Part shown: piece by piece, positions 27,380 to 34,284 of the stretch
Layout: each line of letters opens with the position of its first letter
Numbering within the stretch: position 1 is the stretch's first letter
Assembly: GCF_016093545.1 (NCBI RefSeq)
Contig: NZ_JADKYX010000002.1
Coordinates: 496,001-560,000 of the forward strand
Length of the DNA stretch: 64,000 nucleotides
Source of the DNA: Massilia rhizosphaerae
GTDB taxonomy: Bacteria > Pseudomonadota > Gammaproteobacteria > Burkholderiales > Burkholderiaceae_D
Direction of reading: 5' to 3'
Made by a program: the position numbers and the translations under genes
The notes under the pieces: model-generated
Databases searched by the model: none
Seen by the model: the letters and a program-made list of their open reading frames with translations, nothing else
What the model was told of the DNA's origin: nothing

Positions 27380-28316
27380 ATTGGCTGAGCTTGCGTTGGC
27401 GTTCTTCGCGGGGGGTGTTGCCGAACAGGGCGCCGAAGGCGGTGGAGAAGTGGGAGCCTGACGAGAAGCCGCACATCAGCCCCACCTGCACGATGGAGTG
27501 GTTGGTGTCGCGCAGCAACTGGCGGGCGCGCTGCAGGCGCAGTTCGAGGTAGTAGCGCGACGGCAGGCTGCCCAGGTATTGCTTGAACAAACGCTCCAGC
27601 TGCCGCCGCGACACGCCCGCCAGCTGGGCGATGTCGTCGGTCGACAGCGGCTCCTCGATGTTCGCTTCCATCAGCGTGACGGCCTCCGTCAGCTTGGGCT
27701 GCAGCACGCCGAAACGGGCCTGCAGCGCGACGCGCTGGCGTTCGTCCGGGCCGCGCACGCGGTCCACGCACAGGATTTCCTTCACTTGCGCTTGCACCGT
27801 CGCGCCGAACAGCAGGTCGACGAGGGTCAGCGCGAAGTCGATGCTGGCCGCGCCGCCGCATGAGGTGATGCGGGCCCCGTCGATCTCGTACAGGTGCGGA
27901 CTCAGCAAGGCTTGGTCGGCATGCATGTCGACGTCGGGATACAGCGACCACGGCAGCGCGGCCCGCGCACCGTTCAGCGCGCCCGCCTCGGCCAGCCACA
28001 GCACGCCGGCGCCGACGCCGCCCCAGCAGGGCGCAGCGCGGCAGCGGCCGACGACAGTGCGCAGGTTGGCGGGACGCAGGCCGGCCTCGGCCTCGTCCGC
28101 GACGAGCAGCACGAGGTGCCAGTGGCGCTGGTCGGCCGTGAATTTGTCCGGGCTGCGCACGTCCACGTGCAGGCGCCCGGGCCCCAGCATCTTGGCCGCG
28201 AGGCGCAGCGGCTGCACGAGGCCCGACCACGTCAGCGAATCCGGCTCGCCCGCATGCACGAGCAGCACGCGCAGCGGCGCCTCCTGCGCGAGACGGGACA
28301 AGTCAGCGTGCTGCAT
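27378..28316 (-). CDS. AraC-family regulator of arginine catabolism (ArgR-like)
   Basis: 312-aa GlxA/ArgR-type regulator: N-terminal DJ-1/PfpI-like sensor domain (about 1-190) and C-terminal double helix-turn-helix (about 215-308; EEPLSTDDIAQLAGVSRRQLERLFKQYLG, then NHSIVQVGLMCGFSSGSHFSTAFGALFG). Location directly upstream of the AST operon on the same strand, and the consensus ArgR half-site between them, support a role as arginine-responsive activator. That role is inferred from Pseudomonas. It starts 18 bp after the stop of the EamA transporter gene, so the two may be co-transcribed. Confidence 0.85.
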   Translation of the reverse strand: MQHADLSRLAQEAPLRVLLVHAGEPDSLTWSGLVQPLRLAAKMLGPGRLHVDVRSPDKFTADQRHWHLVLLVADEAEAGLRPANLRTVVGRCRAAPCWGGVGAGVLWLAEAGALNGARAALPWSLYPDVDMHADQALLSPHLYEIDGARITSCGGAASIDFALTLVDLLFGATVQAQVKEILCVDRVRGPDERQRVALQARFGVLQPKLTEAVTLMEANIEEPLSTDDIAQLAGVSRRQLERLFKQYLGSLPSRYYLELRLQRARQLLRDTNHSIVQVGLMCGFSSGSHFSTAFGALFGNTPREERQRKLSQ

Positions 28317-28334
28317 CGGACAAGACAGGGATCA

Positions 28335-29252
28335 TCACTCGGGGGCGAGCGCGGCGGCCGGCCGGCTTTCGGCATTCCATTGACTGACTATCATACCGGA
28401 GATCAACAATGCAGCGCCGAGCCACCCGCGGGCGCCCATCGCCTCGCCCAGCCAGACGTAGGCGAAAAACGCGGCGCCGCCGGGCTCGAACGCATAGATG
28501 ACGGCCGCCTCGTTGGCGCTCGTGCGCGCCTGGCCCCAGGCCTGCATCGAGATGATGGCGGCCGTGCACAGCACGCCGAGATAGGCGAAATTGAGCCAGT
28601 AATGCGCGAGGCCCTGGCCGATGTAGGACCAGTAATTCGCTCCCGCTTCCACGACGCCGATGCCGCCGCGCGGCACCTCGCGCACGAGCAGCCATAGCGC
28701 GGCGCACACGGCGACGGTGCCGATCTGCGCGGCCGTCACGCTCATCAGCCGGACGGCGCGGCGCGTGTAGATCTCCATGACCTTGATGTAGCTGCCGAAC
28801 GTGAGCGCGGCCAGCAGCGCGAGCGTGTCGCCGCGGCCCCAGCCGCCGCCGCCGTCCCAGCACAGCGAGACGAGCCCGGCGATCGCGAGCAGCAATGCGA
28901 CGACGATGCGGCGCTCCGGCAGGCGTCCACCGAGCAGACCGAGCAACGGCACGACGAGCACGTTCAGGCCGCAGATGAAGGCGTTGCGGTTGGAGGTCGT
29001 CAGGGCGAGACCCTCCACCTGGAACACGTAGCAGAAAAACAGCAGCAGACCGAGCGTCGCGCCCAGTGCGAGGTCGGCGCGGCGCGCGCGCCACAGGAAA
29101 GGCGTCAGCAGCACCGTCGCAATGGCGAATCGGGTCAGGATGATCCAGACGGGAGAAAAGTATGCCGTCAATTCCTTCATCGCAGGAAACGTCGTGCCCC
29201 ACACGAGGACGACGACGACGAGGGCGGCGATGCCGCGCAGATGCTGGGTCAT
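28335..29252 (-). CDS. EamA/DMT-superfamily permease
   Basis: 305-aa inner-membrane drug/metabolite transporter with ten predicted helices in two EamA repeats (GTTFPAMKELTAYFSPVWIILTRF near the start; second repeat from about residue 150). Members export amino acids, metabolites or drugs; the substrate here is unknown. Its place upstream of the arginine regulator raises the possibility of arginine or lysine export, but this is only context. I chose ATG 29252 (MTQHLRG); a TTG at 29276 is a possible alternative and neither has a strong Shine-Dalgarno. Confidence 0.82.
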   Translation of the reverse strand: MTQHLRGIAALVVVVLVWGTTFPAMKELTAYFSPVWIILTRFAIATVLLTPFLWRARRADLALGATLGLLLFFCYVFQVEGLALTTSNRNAFICGLNVLVVPLLGLLGGRLPERRIVVALLLAIAGLVSLCWDGGGGWGRGDTLALLAALTFGSYIKVMEIYTRRAVRLMSVTAAQIGTVAVCAALWLLVREVPRGGIGVVEAGANYWSYIGQGLAHYWLNFAYLGVLCTAAIISMQAWGQARTSANEAAVIYAFEPGGAAFFAYVWLGEAMGARGWLGAALLISGMIVSQWNAESRPAAALAPE

Positions 29253-29365
29253 GAAGCGTTCAATAAAGCCTGGCAAGATTGCTATGGTAACGGGCGCGGG
29301 CGCAAACGGAGAAGCACGGCGCGCGAAGCAGCGGGGTCGCCCCGCGCAGAGGCTATAATCGTTTC

Positions 29366-29863
29366 ATGGGTGAACGATATCTGAAGAGTGTGCGCCTGCT
29401 GGCCGAGTGCCTGCAAGGGTTCGAGCGCTTCGTCGCCGAACCGGTGCGCCGGCACGGGCTGACGCATCCGCAATTCGACATCATCGCCACCCTCGGCAAC
29501 ACGCCCGGCATGACTTACAAGGAACTGGGCGAGCGAACCCTGATCACGAAGGGGACGCTGACCGGCGTCATCGACCGCCTGGAACGGAAGGGCCTCGTGG
29601 AACGCGTGCGCAAGTGCGACGACAAGCGTTCTTTTCTCGTGCGCCTGACGGCGTCGGGGGAGTCCGTGTTCCATAATGTGTTTCCGGCCGTGGTCGCTCA
29701 CGGCAAGCAGCTGTTCGCCGATTATGGCGACGGCGATTTCGAACAACTGGACCACGCGCTGCTCCGCCTGCGCACCCGGCTCGACGCGCCGGGCCTGTCC
29801 ACCCAGGGCGGGCACATTCCCGCCGACGAAGGATCTTATGAAGACAGCACTGCTCGAAGGTAA
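29366..29863 (+). CDS. MarR-family transcriptional regulator
   Basis: 165-aa winged-helix regulator. The DNA-binding core is HPQFDIIATLGNTPGMTYKELGERTLITKGTLTGVIDRLERKGLVER (about residues 34-78), followed by the wing CDDKRSFLVRLTASG. The effector is unknown. It is divergent from the EamA permease with about 113 bp between, so it could regulate that permease (inference). The last 26 bp overlap the start of the next gene, indicating coupling. Confidence 0.9.
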   Translation: MGERYLKSVRLLAECLQGFERFVAEPVRRHGLTHPQFDIIATLGNTPGMTYKELGERTLITKGTLTGVIDRLERKGLVERVRKCDDKRSFLVRLTASGESVFHNVFPAVVAHGKQLFADYGDGDFEQLDHALLRLRTRLDAPGLSTQGGHIPADEGSYEDSTARR

Positions 29864-30119
29864 AAAGCCTCCGCATTTCGACAAACACATCATCGGCAAC
29901 CTGCTGCTGGACGTGGCCTCGCCCGCCGAGGTGCGCGATGAGCCGATGCTGATCGGCGTGCGCAACGAGGCCGGCGACATCTACCGCCTGATCGGCGCCG
30001 CCACCCTGAACAGCTTCATGAACGCGGTCGAGGAATTGTTCGACCTCGGCCTCATCGACGAACTGGAGGACACCGAGGAACCGAAAGACGGCTGCGACGC
30101 CATTTTCAGCGAACCTTGA
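29838..30119 (+). CDS. Small conserved-looking protein of unknown function
   Basis: 93-aa acidic protein that I do not recognise. ATG 29838 follows GAAGGATC inside the end of the marR-like gene and uses a different frame. The sequence (MKTALLEGKKPPHFDKHIIGNLLLD to the end) has no signal peptide or membrane segment and a very acidic C-terminus (ELEDTEEPKDGCD). Codon use is like its neighbours and the overlap with an upstream coding gene supports it being real. Probably co-transcribed with the regulator; the HDOD gene follows after 29 bp. Confidence 0.7.
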   Translation: MKTALLEGKKPPHFDKHIIGNLLLDVASPAEVRDEPMLIGVRNEAGDIYRLIGAATLNSFMNAVEELFDLGLIDELEDTEEPKDGCDAIFSEP

Positions 30120-30148
30120 CGACCTGCCCGGGGGTATAATTTTTTCCC

Positions 30149-30985
30149 ATGGACAGAATCGACGCCCTCAAGAGCATTGCCGCGCAAGCCGGGCGCGGCG
30201 ACCTCCACTTCCCCACCCACGTCGACGCGACGCTGAAGCTGCAGCGCGCGCTGGCCGACCCGGACTGCCACATCGACGAAGCGGCGCGCCTCGTGCAGAC
30301 GGAGCCGCTGCTGGCCGCGCGCACCGTCGCCATCGCCAATTCGGCCGCCTATAACCGCTTCGGCAACGACGTCACCAACGTCAAGGCGGCCGTGTCGCGC
30401 GTGGGTTTCCGCACGCTGGGCGCGCTGGCCGCGGCCGTCATCGTGCGCCAGCTGGCCAGCGAGATCCACGACCCGGAGTTGCGCGCCAAGGCCGACCAAT
30501 TGTGGCTGCACTCGACCCACGTGGCGGCGCTGTCGCAAGTCATCGCGCGGCGCGTGTCGTTCGTCGATCCGGAAACGGCGATGTTCGCCGGCATCGTGCA
30601 CGAGGTCGGCGGTTTTTACCTGCTGTCGCGTGCCGCCGAATTCCCGGGCCTGCTGGAAGGCGGCGCCGACGAATGGATCGAGCATGGCGAGACGGCCATC
30701 GGCCGCGGCGTCCTGCTCAAGCTGGGCGTGCCGGCCCCCGTGATGGGCGCCATCGAAGCGCTGTGGAACGGCATGCGCGCCCTGCCGCCGGAAACCCTGG
30801 GCGACACGCTGCTGCTGGCGAACGACCTGTCGCCCGTCCCCTCGCCCCTGCTGGAACGCGATCCGGGCATCCCCGGCGTGCAGGTCGGCGCCACCATCGA
30901 CTTCGCCGTCGGCGAAGGCACCTTGAGCACGATCCTCCAGGAATCGGAGGACGAGGTCAACAGCCTCACGGCCGCCCTGGCCTGA
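30149..30985 (+). CDS. HDOD-domain protein
   Basis: 278 aa, essentially a stand-alone HDOD domain, a non-catalytic relative of HD phosphohydrolases used in signalling. Family features: the N-terminal FPTHVDATLKLQRAL, AARTVAIANSAAYNRFGNDVTNVKAAVSRVGFRTLGALA (about residues 55-95) and the degraded HD motif in MFAGIVHEVGGFYLLSRAAEFP (about 145). No GGDEF, EAL or kinase domain is attached. HDOD proteins often act in c-di-GMP, motility or stress signalling, but nothing nearby indicates which. Confidence 0.88.
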   Translation: MDRIDALKSIAAQAGRGDLHFPTHVDATLKLQRALADPDCHIDEAARLVQTEPLLAARTVAIANSAAYNRFGNDVTNVKAAVSRVGFRTLGALAAAVIVRQLASEIHDPELRAKADQLWLHSTHVAALSQVIARRVSFVDPETAMFAGIVHEVGGFYLLSRAAEFPGLLEGGADEWIEHGETAIGRGVLLKLGVPAPVMGAIEALWNGMRALPPETLGDTLLLANDLSPVPSPLLERDPGIPGVQVGATIDFAVGEGTLSTILQESEDEVNSLTAALA

Positions 30986-31183
30986 CCCCTTTTTCGCGTG
31001 TCGATACCGGCCGCCGCTTGCGCGGCCGGCGTCACTTCATGCATATGTGACTTTTCAGTCATTTACTTTCATCTTGTTACATTCCTTACCGATTAAGAAC
31101 TTCTCTTAGGGAAACATGGTGCTATCTTGGCCACATTGCGATTCACGACGAATCGCGAGCCCGAGAACACTAAGGAGTGAACC

Positions 31184-31702
31184 ATGAAAAAACTGCTGCT
31201 CGCATTGATCGCCACGTCCGCCGTCGCCGGCGGCGCCCAAGCCCAGACCACCGCACCGCACGCCTACGTCGGCATCGGCGCGGCCACCGCCGACAACAAG
31301 TCGACCGACGACTACAAGACGAACGCCAAGGTCTACGGCGGTTACGAGTTCGACCAGAACTGGGGCGTCGAAGCCGGCTACACGAACTTCGACAAGGAAA
31401 ACGTCGCCGGCGGCACCGTGAAGGGTTCCGGCACCTATGTCGCCGGCAAGTACAGCATGCCGCTGGGCGAACGCTTCACCGGCTACGGCAAGGTGGGCGT
31501 CGCTTACAACGAGCGCAAGTTCAGCAGCAACCTGGGCACGCAGGTCAACAACTACGACACGGGCCTGTATGGCGGCGTCGGCGTCGAGTACAAGCTGAAC
31601 GAGAAGCTGGCCGTGAACGCCGAGTACGAGCGCTATGGCAAGGACAAGGCGTTCGGCGCCAAGGCGGACGTGTACACGGTCGGCCTGAAATACGGTTTCT
31701 GA
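31184..31702 (+). CDS. Small outer-membrane beta-barrel protein
   Basis: 172 aa with signal peptide MKKLLLALIATSAVAGGAQAQ, then eight amphipathic strands of the OmpA-like/Opa-like transmembrane barrel type (HAYVGIGAAT, KVYGGYEFDQNWGVEAGYTNF, GTYVAGKYSMPL, FTGYGKVGVAYNE, NYDTGLYGGVGVEYKLNEKLAVNAEYERYG). It ends in a C-terminal Phe (VGLKYGF), as outer-membrane barrels do. Start follows AAGGAG. Function is unknown. Its terminator is directly followed by the IS1595-like element. Confidence 0.9.
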   Translation: MKKLLLALIATSAVAGGAQAQTTAPHAYVGIGAATADNKSTDDYKTNAKVYGGYEFDQNWGVEAGYTNFDKENVAGGTVKGSGTYVAGKYSMPLGERFTGYGKVGVAYNERKFSSNLGTQVNNYDTGLYGGVGVEYKLNEKLAVNAEYERYGKDKAFGAKADVYTVGLKYGF

Positions 31703-31739
31703 TTCCCTCCCCGGACCCGGCGACGGGTCTGCTGCACCG

Positions 31740-31774
31740 ACGTCGTCCCTGCGCGAGCACGGACGACGTTTTTT
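31740..31774 (+). terminator. Rho-independent terminator of the barrel-protein gene
   Basis: Stem acgtcgtcc / ggacgacgt and a T-run that ends a few bases before the left end of the insertion sequence. Confidence 0.8.
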
Positions 31775-31777
31775 ATT

Positions 31778-32855
31778 GGGCTGTGTTCGCGTTAGTTCTG
31801 CGAACGGAATCCGGTTGCAGCGGTCATACGCATCGTCGAGTTAACTCATGGGGAGCGGCGATGCGCAGCCTGCAGTTCGACGAAATCTTTGCCACGTTGA
31901 CCGCGGTACCGTTGTCGGCAACCGACCTGGTCCGGTTGCGGGAATGGATCGCGAGCATCGCAGATCCGACGGAGTGCATCGCGCTGATCGAGACCGCGGC
32001 CAGAGGTCGGCCCTGTCCGCGCTGCGGTTGCGGCCACGTCCACCGCTGCGGCCAGGCCAGCGGCTTGCAGCGCTTTCGCTGCCTCGGCTGCGGACGCAGC
32101 TATAACGCGCTGACGGGCACGCCACTCGCGCGGCTGCGCAAAAAAGAGTGCTGGCTGACGTATCTGCAATGCATCCTGGAATCGCGCACGGTCCGTGACG
32201 CGGCGCGCGTCGTCGGCGTGCACCGCACGACCAGCTTCCGGTGGCGCCATCGCTTCGTGCCCGGCGCGATGCGCGACCGGCCTGCGACGCTGTCGGCCAT
32301 CGTCGAGGCGGACGAAACGTATCGCCTCGAATCGCAGAAGGGCTCGCGCCATTTGACGCGCAAGCCGAGGAAGCGCGGCGGCGTGGCGAGACGGCGCGGC
32401 ATCAATCGAGAACACGATTGCCTGCTGGTCGCGCGCGACCGCAGCGGCCAGACGCTCGATTTTCACACCGGGCGAGGTCAAGTGACGGCCGCGCAACTTG
32501 ATCGCTGCCTCAAGCCGGTGTTGCCGGCCGATGTGTTACTGATCAGCGACGGTGCCGTCGCTTATCGACATTTCGCCGCGCAAGCGGGCATCACGCACGA
32601 GTGGGTGAACGTAAAGGCCGGCATCCGGGCGCGTGGCGCGATCCACATCCAGAATGTGAACAGCTGGCACAGCCGCTTCAAGAGTTGGCTGGTCCGGTTC
32701 CGTGGCGTCGCGAGCCGCTACCTGATCAATTACTCGGGATGGCAGCGCATGCTGGATGCGCGGCACCTGACGACGCCCGGGCATCTGCTCCGCGCCGCGG
32801 TCCAGCCCGGTTAGTCCATTGCAGTCGGGTTACTGAAATAACGCGAACACAGCCC
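31778..32855 (+). mobile_element. IS1595-family-like insertion sequence, 1078 bp
   Basis: Terminal inverted repeats of 17 bp (gggctgtgttcgcgtta at 31778-31794 and its complement at 32839-32855) enclose a single transposase gene. Size and transposase type fit IS1595. The expected 8-bp target duplication is absent: the left flank reads tttttatt and the right flank aaaaaaat. The element sits exactly between two T-runs of opposing transcription terminators. Confidence 0.9.
31861..32814 (+). CDS. IS1595-like DDE transposase
   Basis: 317 aa. An N-terminal zinc ribbon (CPRCGCGHVHRCGQ...RFRCLGCGRSYNALTGTPLARLR, about residues 44-85) and a helix-turn-helix (RDAARVVGVHRTTSFRWRHRF) precede the catalytic domain. 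The catalytic domain has VEADETYRLESQKGSRH (first Asp, about residue 144), LLISDGAVAYRHFA (second Asp, about 223) and an asparagine-rich HIQNVNSWHSRFKSWL block typical of IS1595/ISXO2 elements. ATG 31861 follows GGGGAGCGG. It looks intact, so the copy may still be active. No passenger gene is present. Confidence 0.9.
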   Translation: MRSLQFDEIFATLTAVPLSATDLVRLREWIASIADPTECIALIETAARGRPCPRCGCGHVHRCGQASGLQRFRCLGCGRSYNALTGTPLARLRKKECWLTYLQCILESRTVRDAARVVGVHRTTSFRWRHRFVPGAMRDRPATLSAIVEADETYRLESQKGSRHLTRKPRKRGGVARRRGINREHDCLLVARDRSGQTLDFHTGRGQVTAAQLDRCLKPVLPADVLLISDGAVAYRHFAAQAGITHEWVNVKAGIRARGAIHIQNVNSWHSRFKSWLVRFRGVASRYLINYSGWQRMLDARHLTTPGHLLRAAVQPG

Positions 32856-32965
32856 AAAAAAATGCCCGCTACGAGAGCGGGCCAAGTCCAAAACTAGGGA
32901 TGTCCTGAAAGAGACGAGTCCATCTTAGTGTCCGCCACCTCGGCACTCTGTGCGCTGACTCACAC
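32856..32965 (-). ncRNA. Predicted small RNA, downstream copy of a tandem pair
   Basis: Minus-strand unit of about 110 nt: GTGTGA-like start at 32965, CAGCGCACAGAG, a 35-nt block identical to the upstream copy (32884-32918), then a terminator hairpin (gcccgct/agcgggc) with seven Us ending exactly at the insertion-sequence border. There is no ribosome-binding site plus frame worth calling. Compare 33032-33145. Confidence 0.6.
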
Positions 32966-33031
32966 TCTGTTAAATTTTCCTACCCATCTGTAAAAATGCC
33001 TACGCAGGAGTATGCAAGCGGGGAGACAGAC

Positions 33032-33145
33032 AAAAAAAACCCGCTCCTTGCGGGAGCGGGTGAAGTCCAAAACTAGGGATGTCCTGAAAGAGACGAGCCC
33101 ATGGTAAGGCAGCCCCGCATGAGCGCTCTGTGCGCTGCTTCACAC
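33032..33145 (-). ncRNA. Predicted small RNA, upstream copy of a tandem pair
   Basis: Minus-strand unit of about 114 nt with the same layout as 32856-32965: GTGTGA start, CAGCGCACAGAG, a variable middle, the identical 35-nt block (33063-33097), and a strong terminator (cccgctcc/ggagcggg) followed by eight Us. The terminators differ in sequence but conserve pairing, which argues for selection on RNA structure. It lies downstream of secF but beyond that gene's own terminator, so it probably has its own promoter in the AT-rich stretch 33146-33190. Confidence 0.65.
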
Positions 33146-33197
33146 AAAGAAAAATCTTTTATATCAAAGCAGTGCCGTTTTGATCTACCCCATAAAG

Positions 33198-33231
33198 ATA
33201 AAAGCCGCCACGGCCAGGCCGGGCGGCTTTG
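33198..33231 (-). terminator. Rho-independent terminator after secF
   Basis: Stem aaagccgcc / ggcggcttt with a 12-nt loop, read from the secF side, ending in a short U-run 17 bp past the stop. Confidence 0.75.
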
Positions 33232-33247
33232 TCGGGGGCGATCGCAA

Positions 33248-34270
33248 TCAGACGACGGCGCCGTCCGTTTCGTCCTTCGCCTTGATCGGCTTGATCAGGT
33301 CCTCGCGCTTGACGCCCAGCCACATCGCGATGGCGGCCGCCACGAACACGGACGAGTAAATACCGAACAGGATACCGATGGTCAGCGCGACCGCGAAGTA
33401 GTGCAGCGTCTCGCCGCCGAAGAACAGCATCGACAGCACCATCATCTCGGTACAGCCGTGGGTGATGATCGTACGGGAGATCGTGCTGGTGATCGCATGA
33501 TCGATGACCTGGGTCACGGACAGCTTGCGCTCCTTGCGGAAGGTCTCGCGGATCCGGTCGAAGATCACGACCGATTCGTTCACGGAGTAACCCAGCACGG
33601 CCAGCACGCCGGCCAGCACGGTCAGCGAGAATTCCCACTGGAAGAAGGCGAAGAAGCCCAGGATGATCACGACGTCGTGCAGGTTGGCGATGATCGCCGC
33701 CACCGCGAATTTCCACTCGAAGCGCACGGCCAGGTAGATCATCACACCGATCACGACCATGACCAGCGCGTTCAGGCCGTTCTGCGCCAGCTCGTCGCCG
33801 ACCTGCGGGCCGACGAATTCCACGCGCTGCTGGCTCAGCACTTCGGCGCCCGCCGCATTGACGCAGCTCGTGTGGGCGACGGTTTCACCCTTGGCGGTGG
33901 TCTGCTCGACCTGCTTCGGCGTACCGGATTCCGCCGCGCACAGCGCTCCAAACACCGTGGCCGACGTGCCCGAACCGGGCACGCCCTGGCGAATCGGCAG
34001 GCGCATCATGACGTCCTGCGCGGTGCCGAAGCTCGACACCTCGGGCTGCTCGTAACCCAGCTTTTCCAGCGTGCGGCGGATCTTTTCCTGGTCGGCCGCG
34101 TGCGGGTAGCGCAGTTCCATCACCGTACCGCCCGTGAACTCGACCGAGAAGTTCAGGTGCTTGGTCACCAGGAAGAACACCGCGGCGACGAAGGTCAGCG
34201 CCGAGATCACGTTGAAGATCAACGCGTGGCGCATGAACGGGATGTCCCGTTTAATCTTGAAAAATTCCAT
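33248..34270 (-). CDS. secF: Protein translocase subunit SecF
   Basis: Inner-membrane proton-driven motor subunit that, with SecD, pulls translocating proteins through SecYEG. 340 aa with six transmembrane helices. First helix near residue 18-38; the P1 periplasmic loop begins LNFSVEFTGGTVMELRYP; the second half has VLAVLGYSVNESVVIFDRIRE (about 228) and TTISRTIITHGCTEMM. It starts 14 bp after the secD stop. Length is slightly above the E. coli form because of a longer periplasmic segment around residues 85-130. Confidence 0.97.
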   Translation of the reverse strand: MEFFKIKRDIPFMRHALIFNVISALTFVAAVFFLVTKHLNFSVEFTGGTVMELRYPHAADQEKIRRTLEKLGYEQPEVSSFGTAQDVMMRLPIRQGVPGSGTSATVFGALCAAESGTPKQVEQTTAKGETVAHTSCVNAAGAEVLSQQRVEFVGPQVGDELAQNGLNALVMVVIGVMIYLAVRFEWKFAVAAIIANLHDVVIILGFFAFFQWEFSLTVLAGVLAVLGYSVNESVVIFDRIRETFRKERKLSVTQVIDHAITSTISRTIITHGCTEMMVLSMLFFGGETLHYFAVALTIGILFGIYSSVFVAAAIAMWLGVKREDLIKPIKAKDETDGAVV

Positions 34271-34284
34271 GTTCTACCCGCTCC

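Noticed and set aside
27283-28230. Alternative minus-strand frame overlapping the arginine regulator
   Set aside because: Arg/Ala/Pro-rich shadow frame; the regulator frame has a full AraC helix-turn-helix domain.
31050-31095. TTAC/GTTACA motifs upstream of the small barrel gene as a member of the Asr-like operator set
   Set aside because: Only two or three half-sites, 9-bp rather than 10-bp spacing, and opposite orientation relative to the gene; too weak without a genome-wide matrix.
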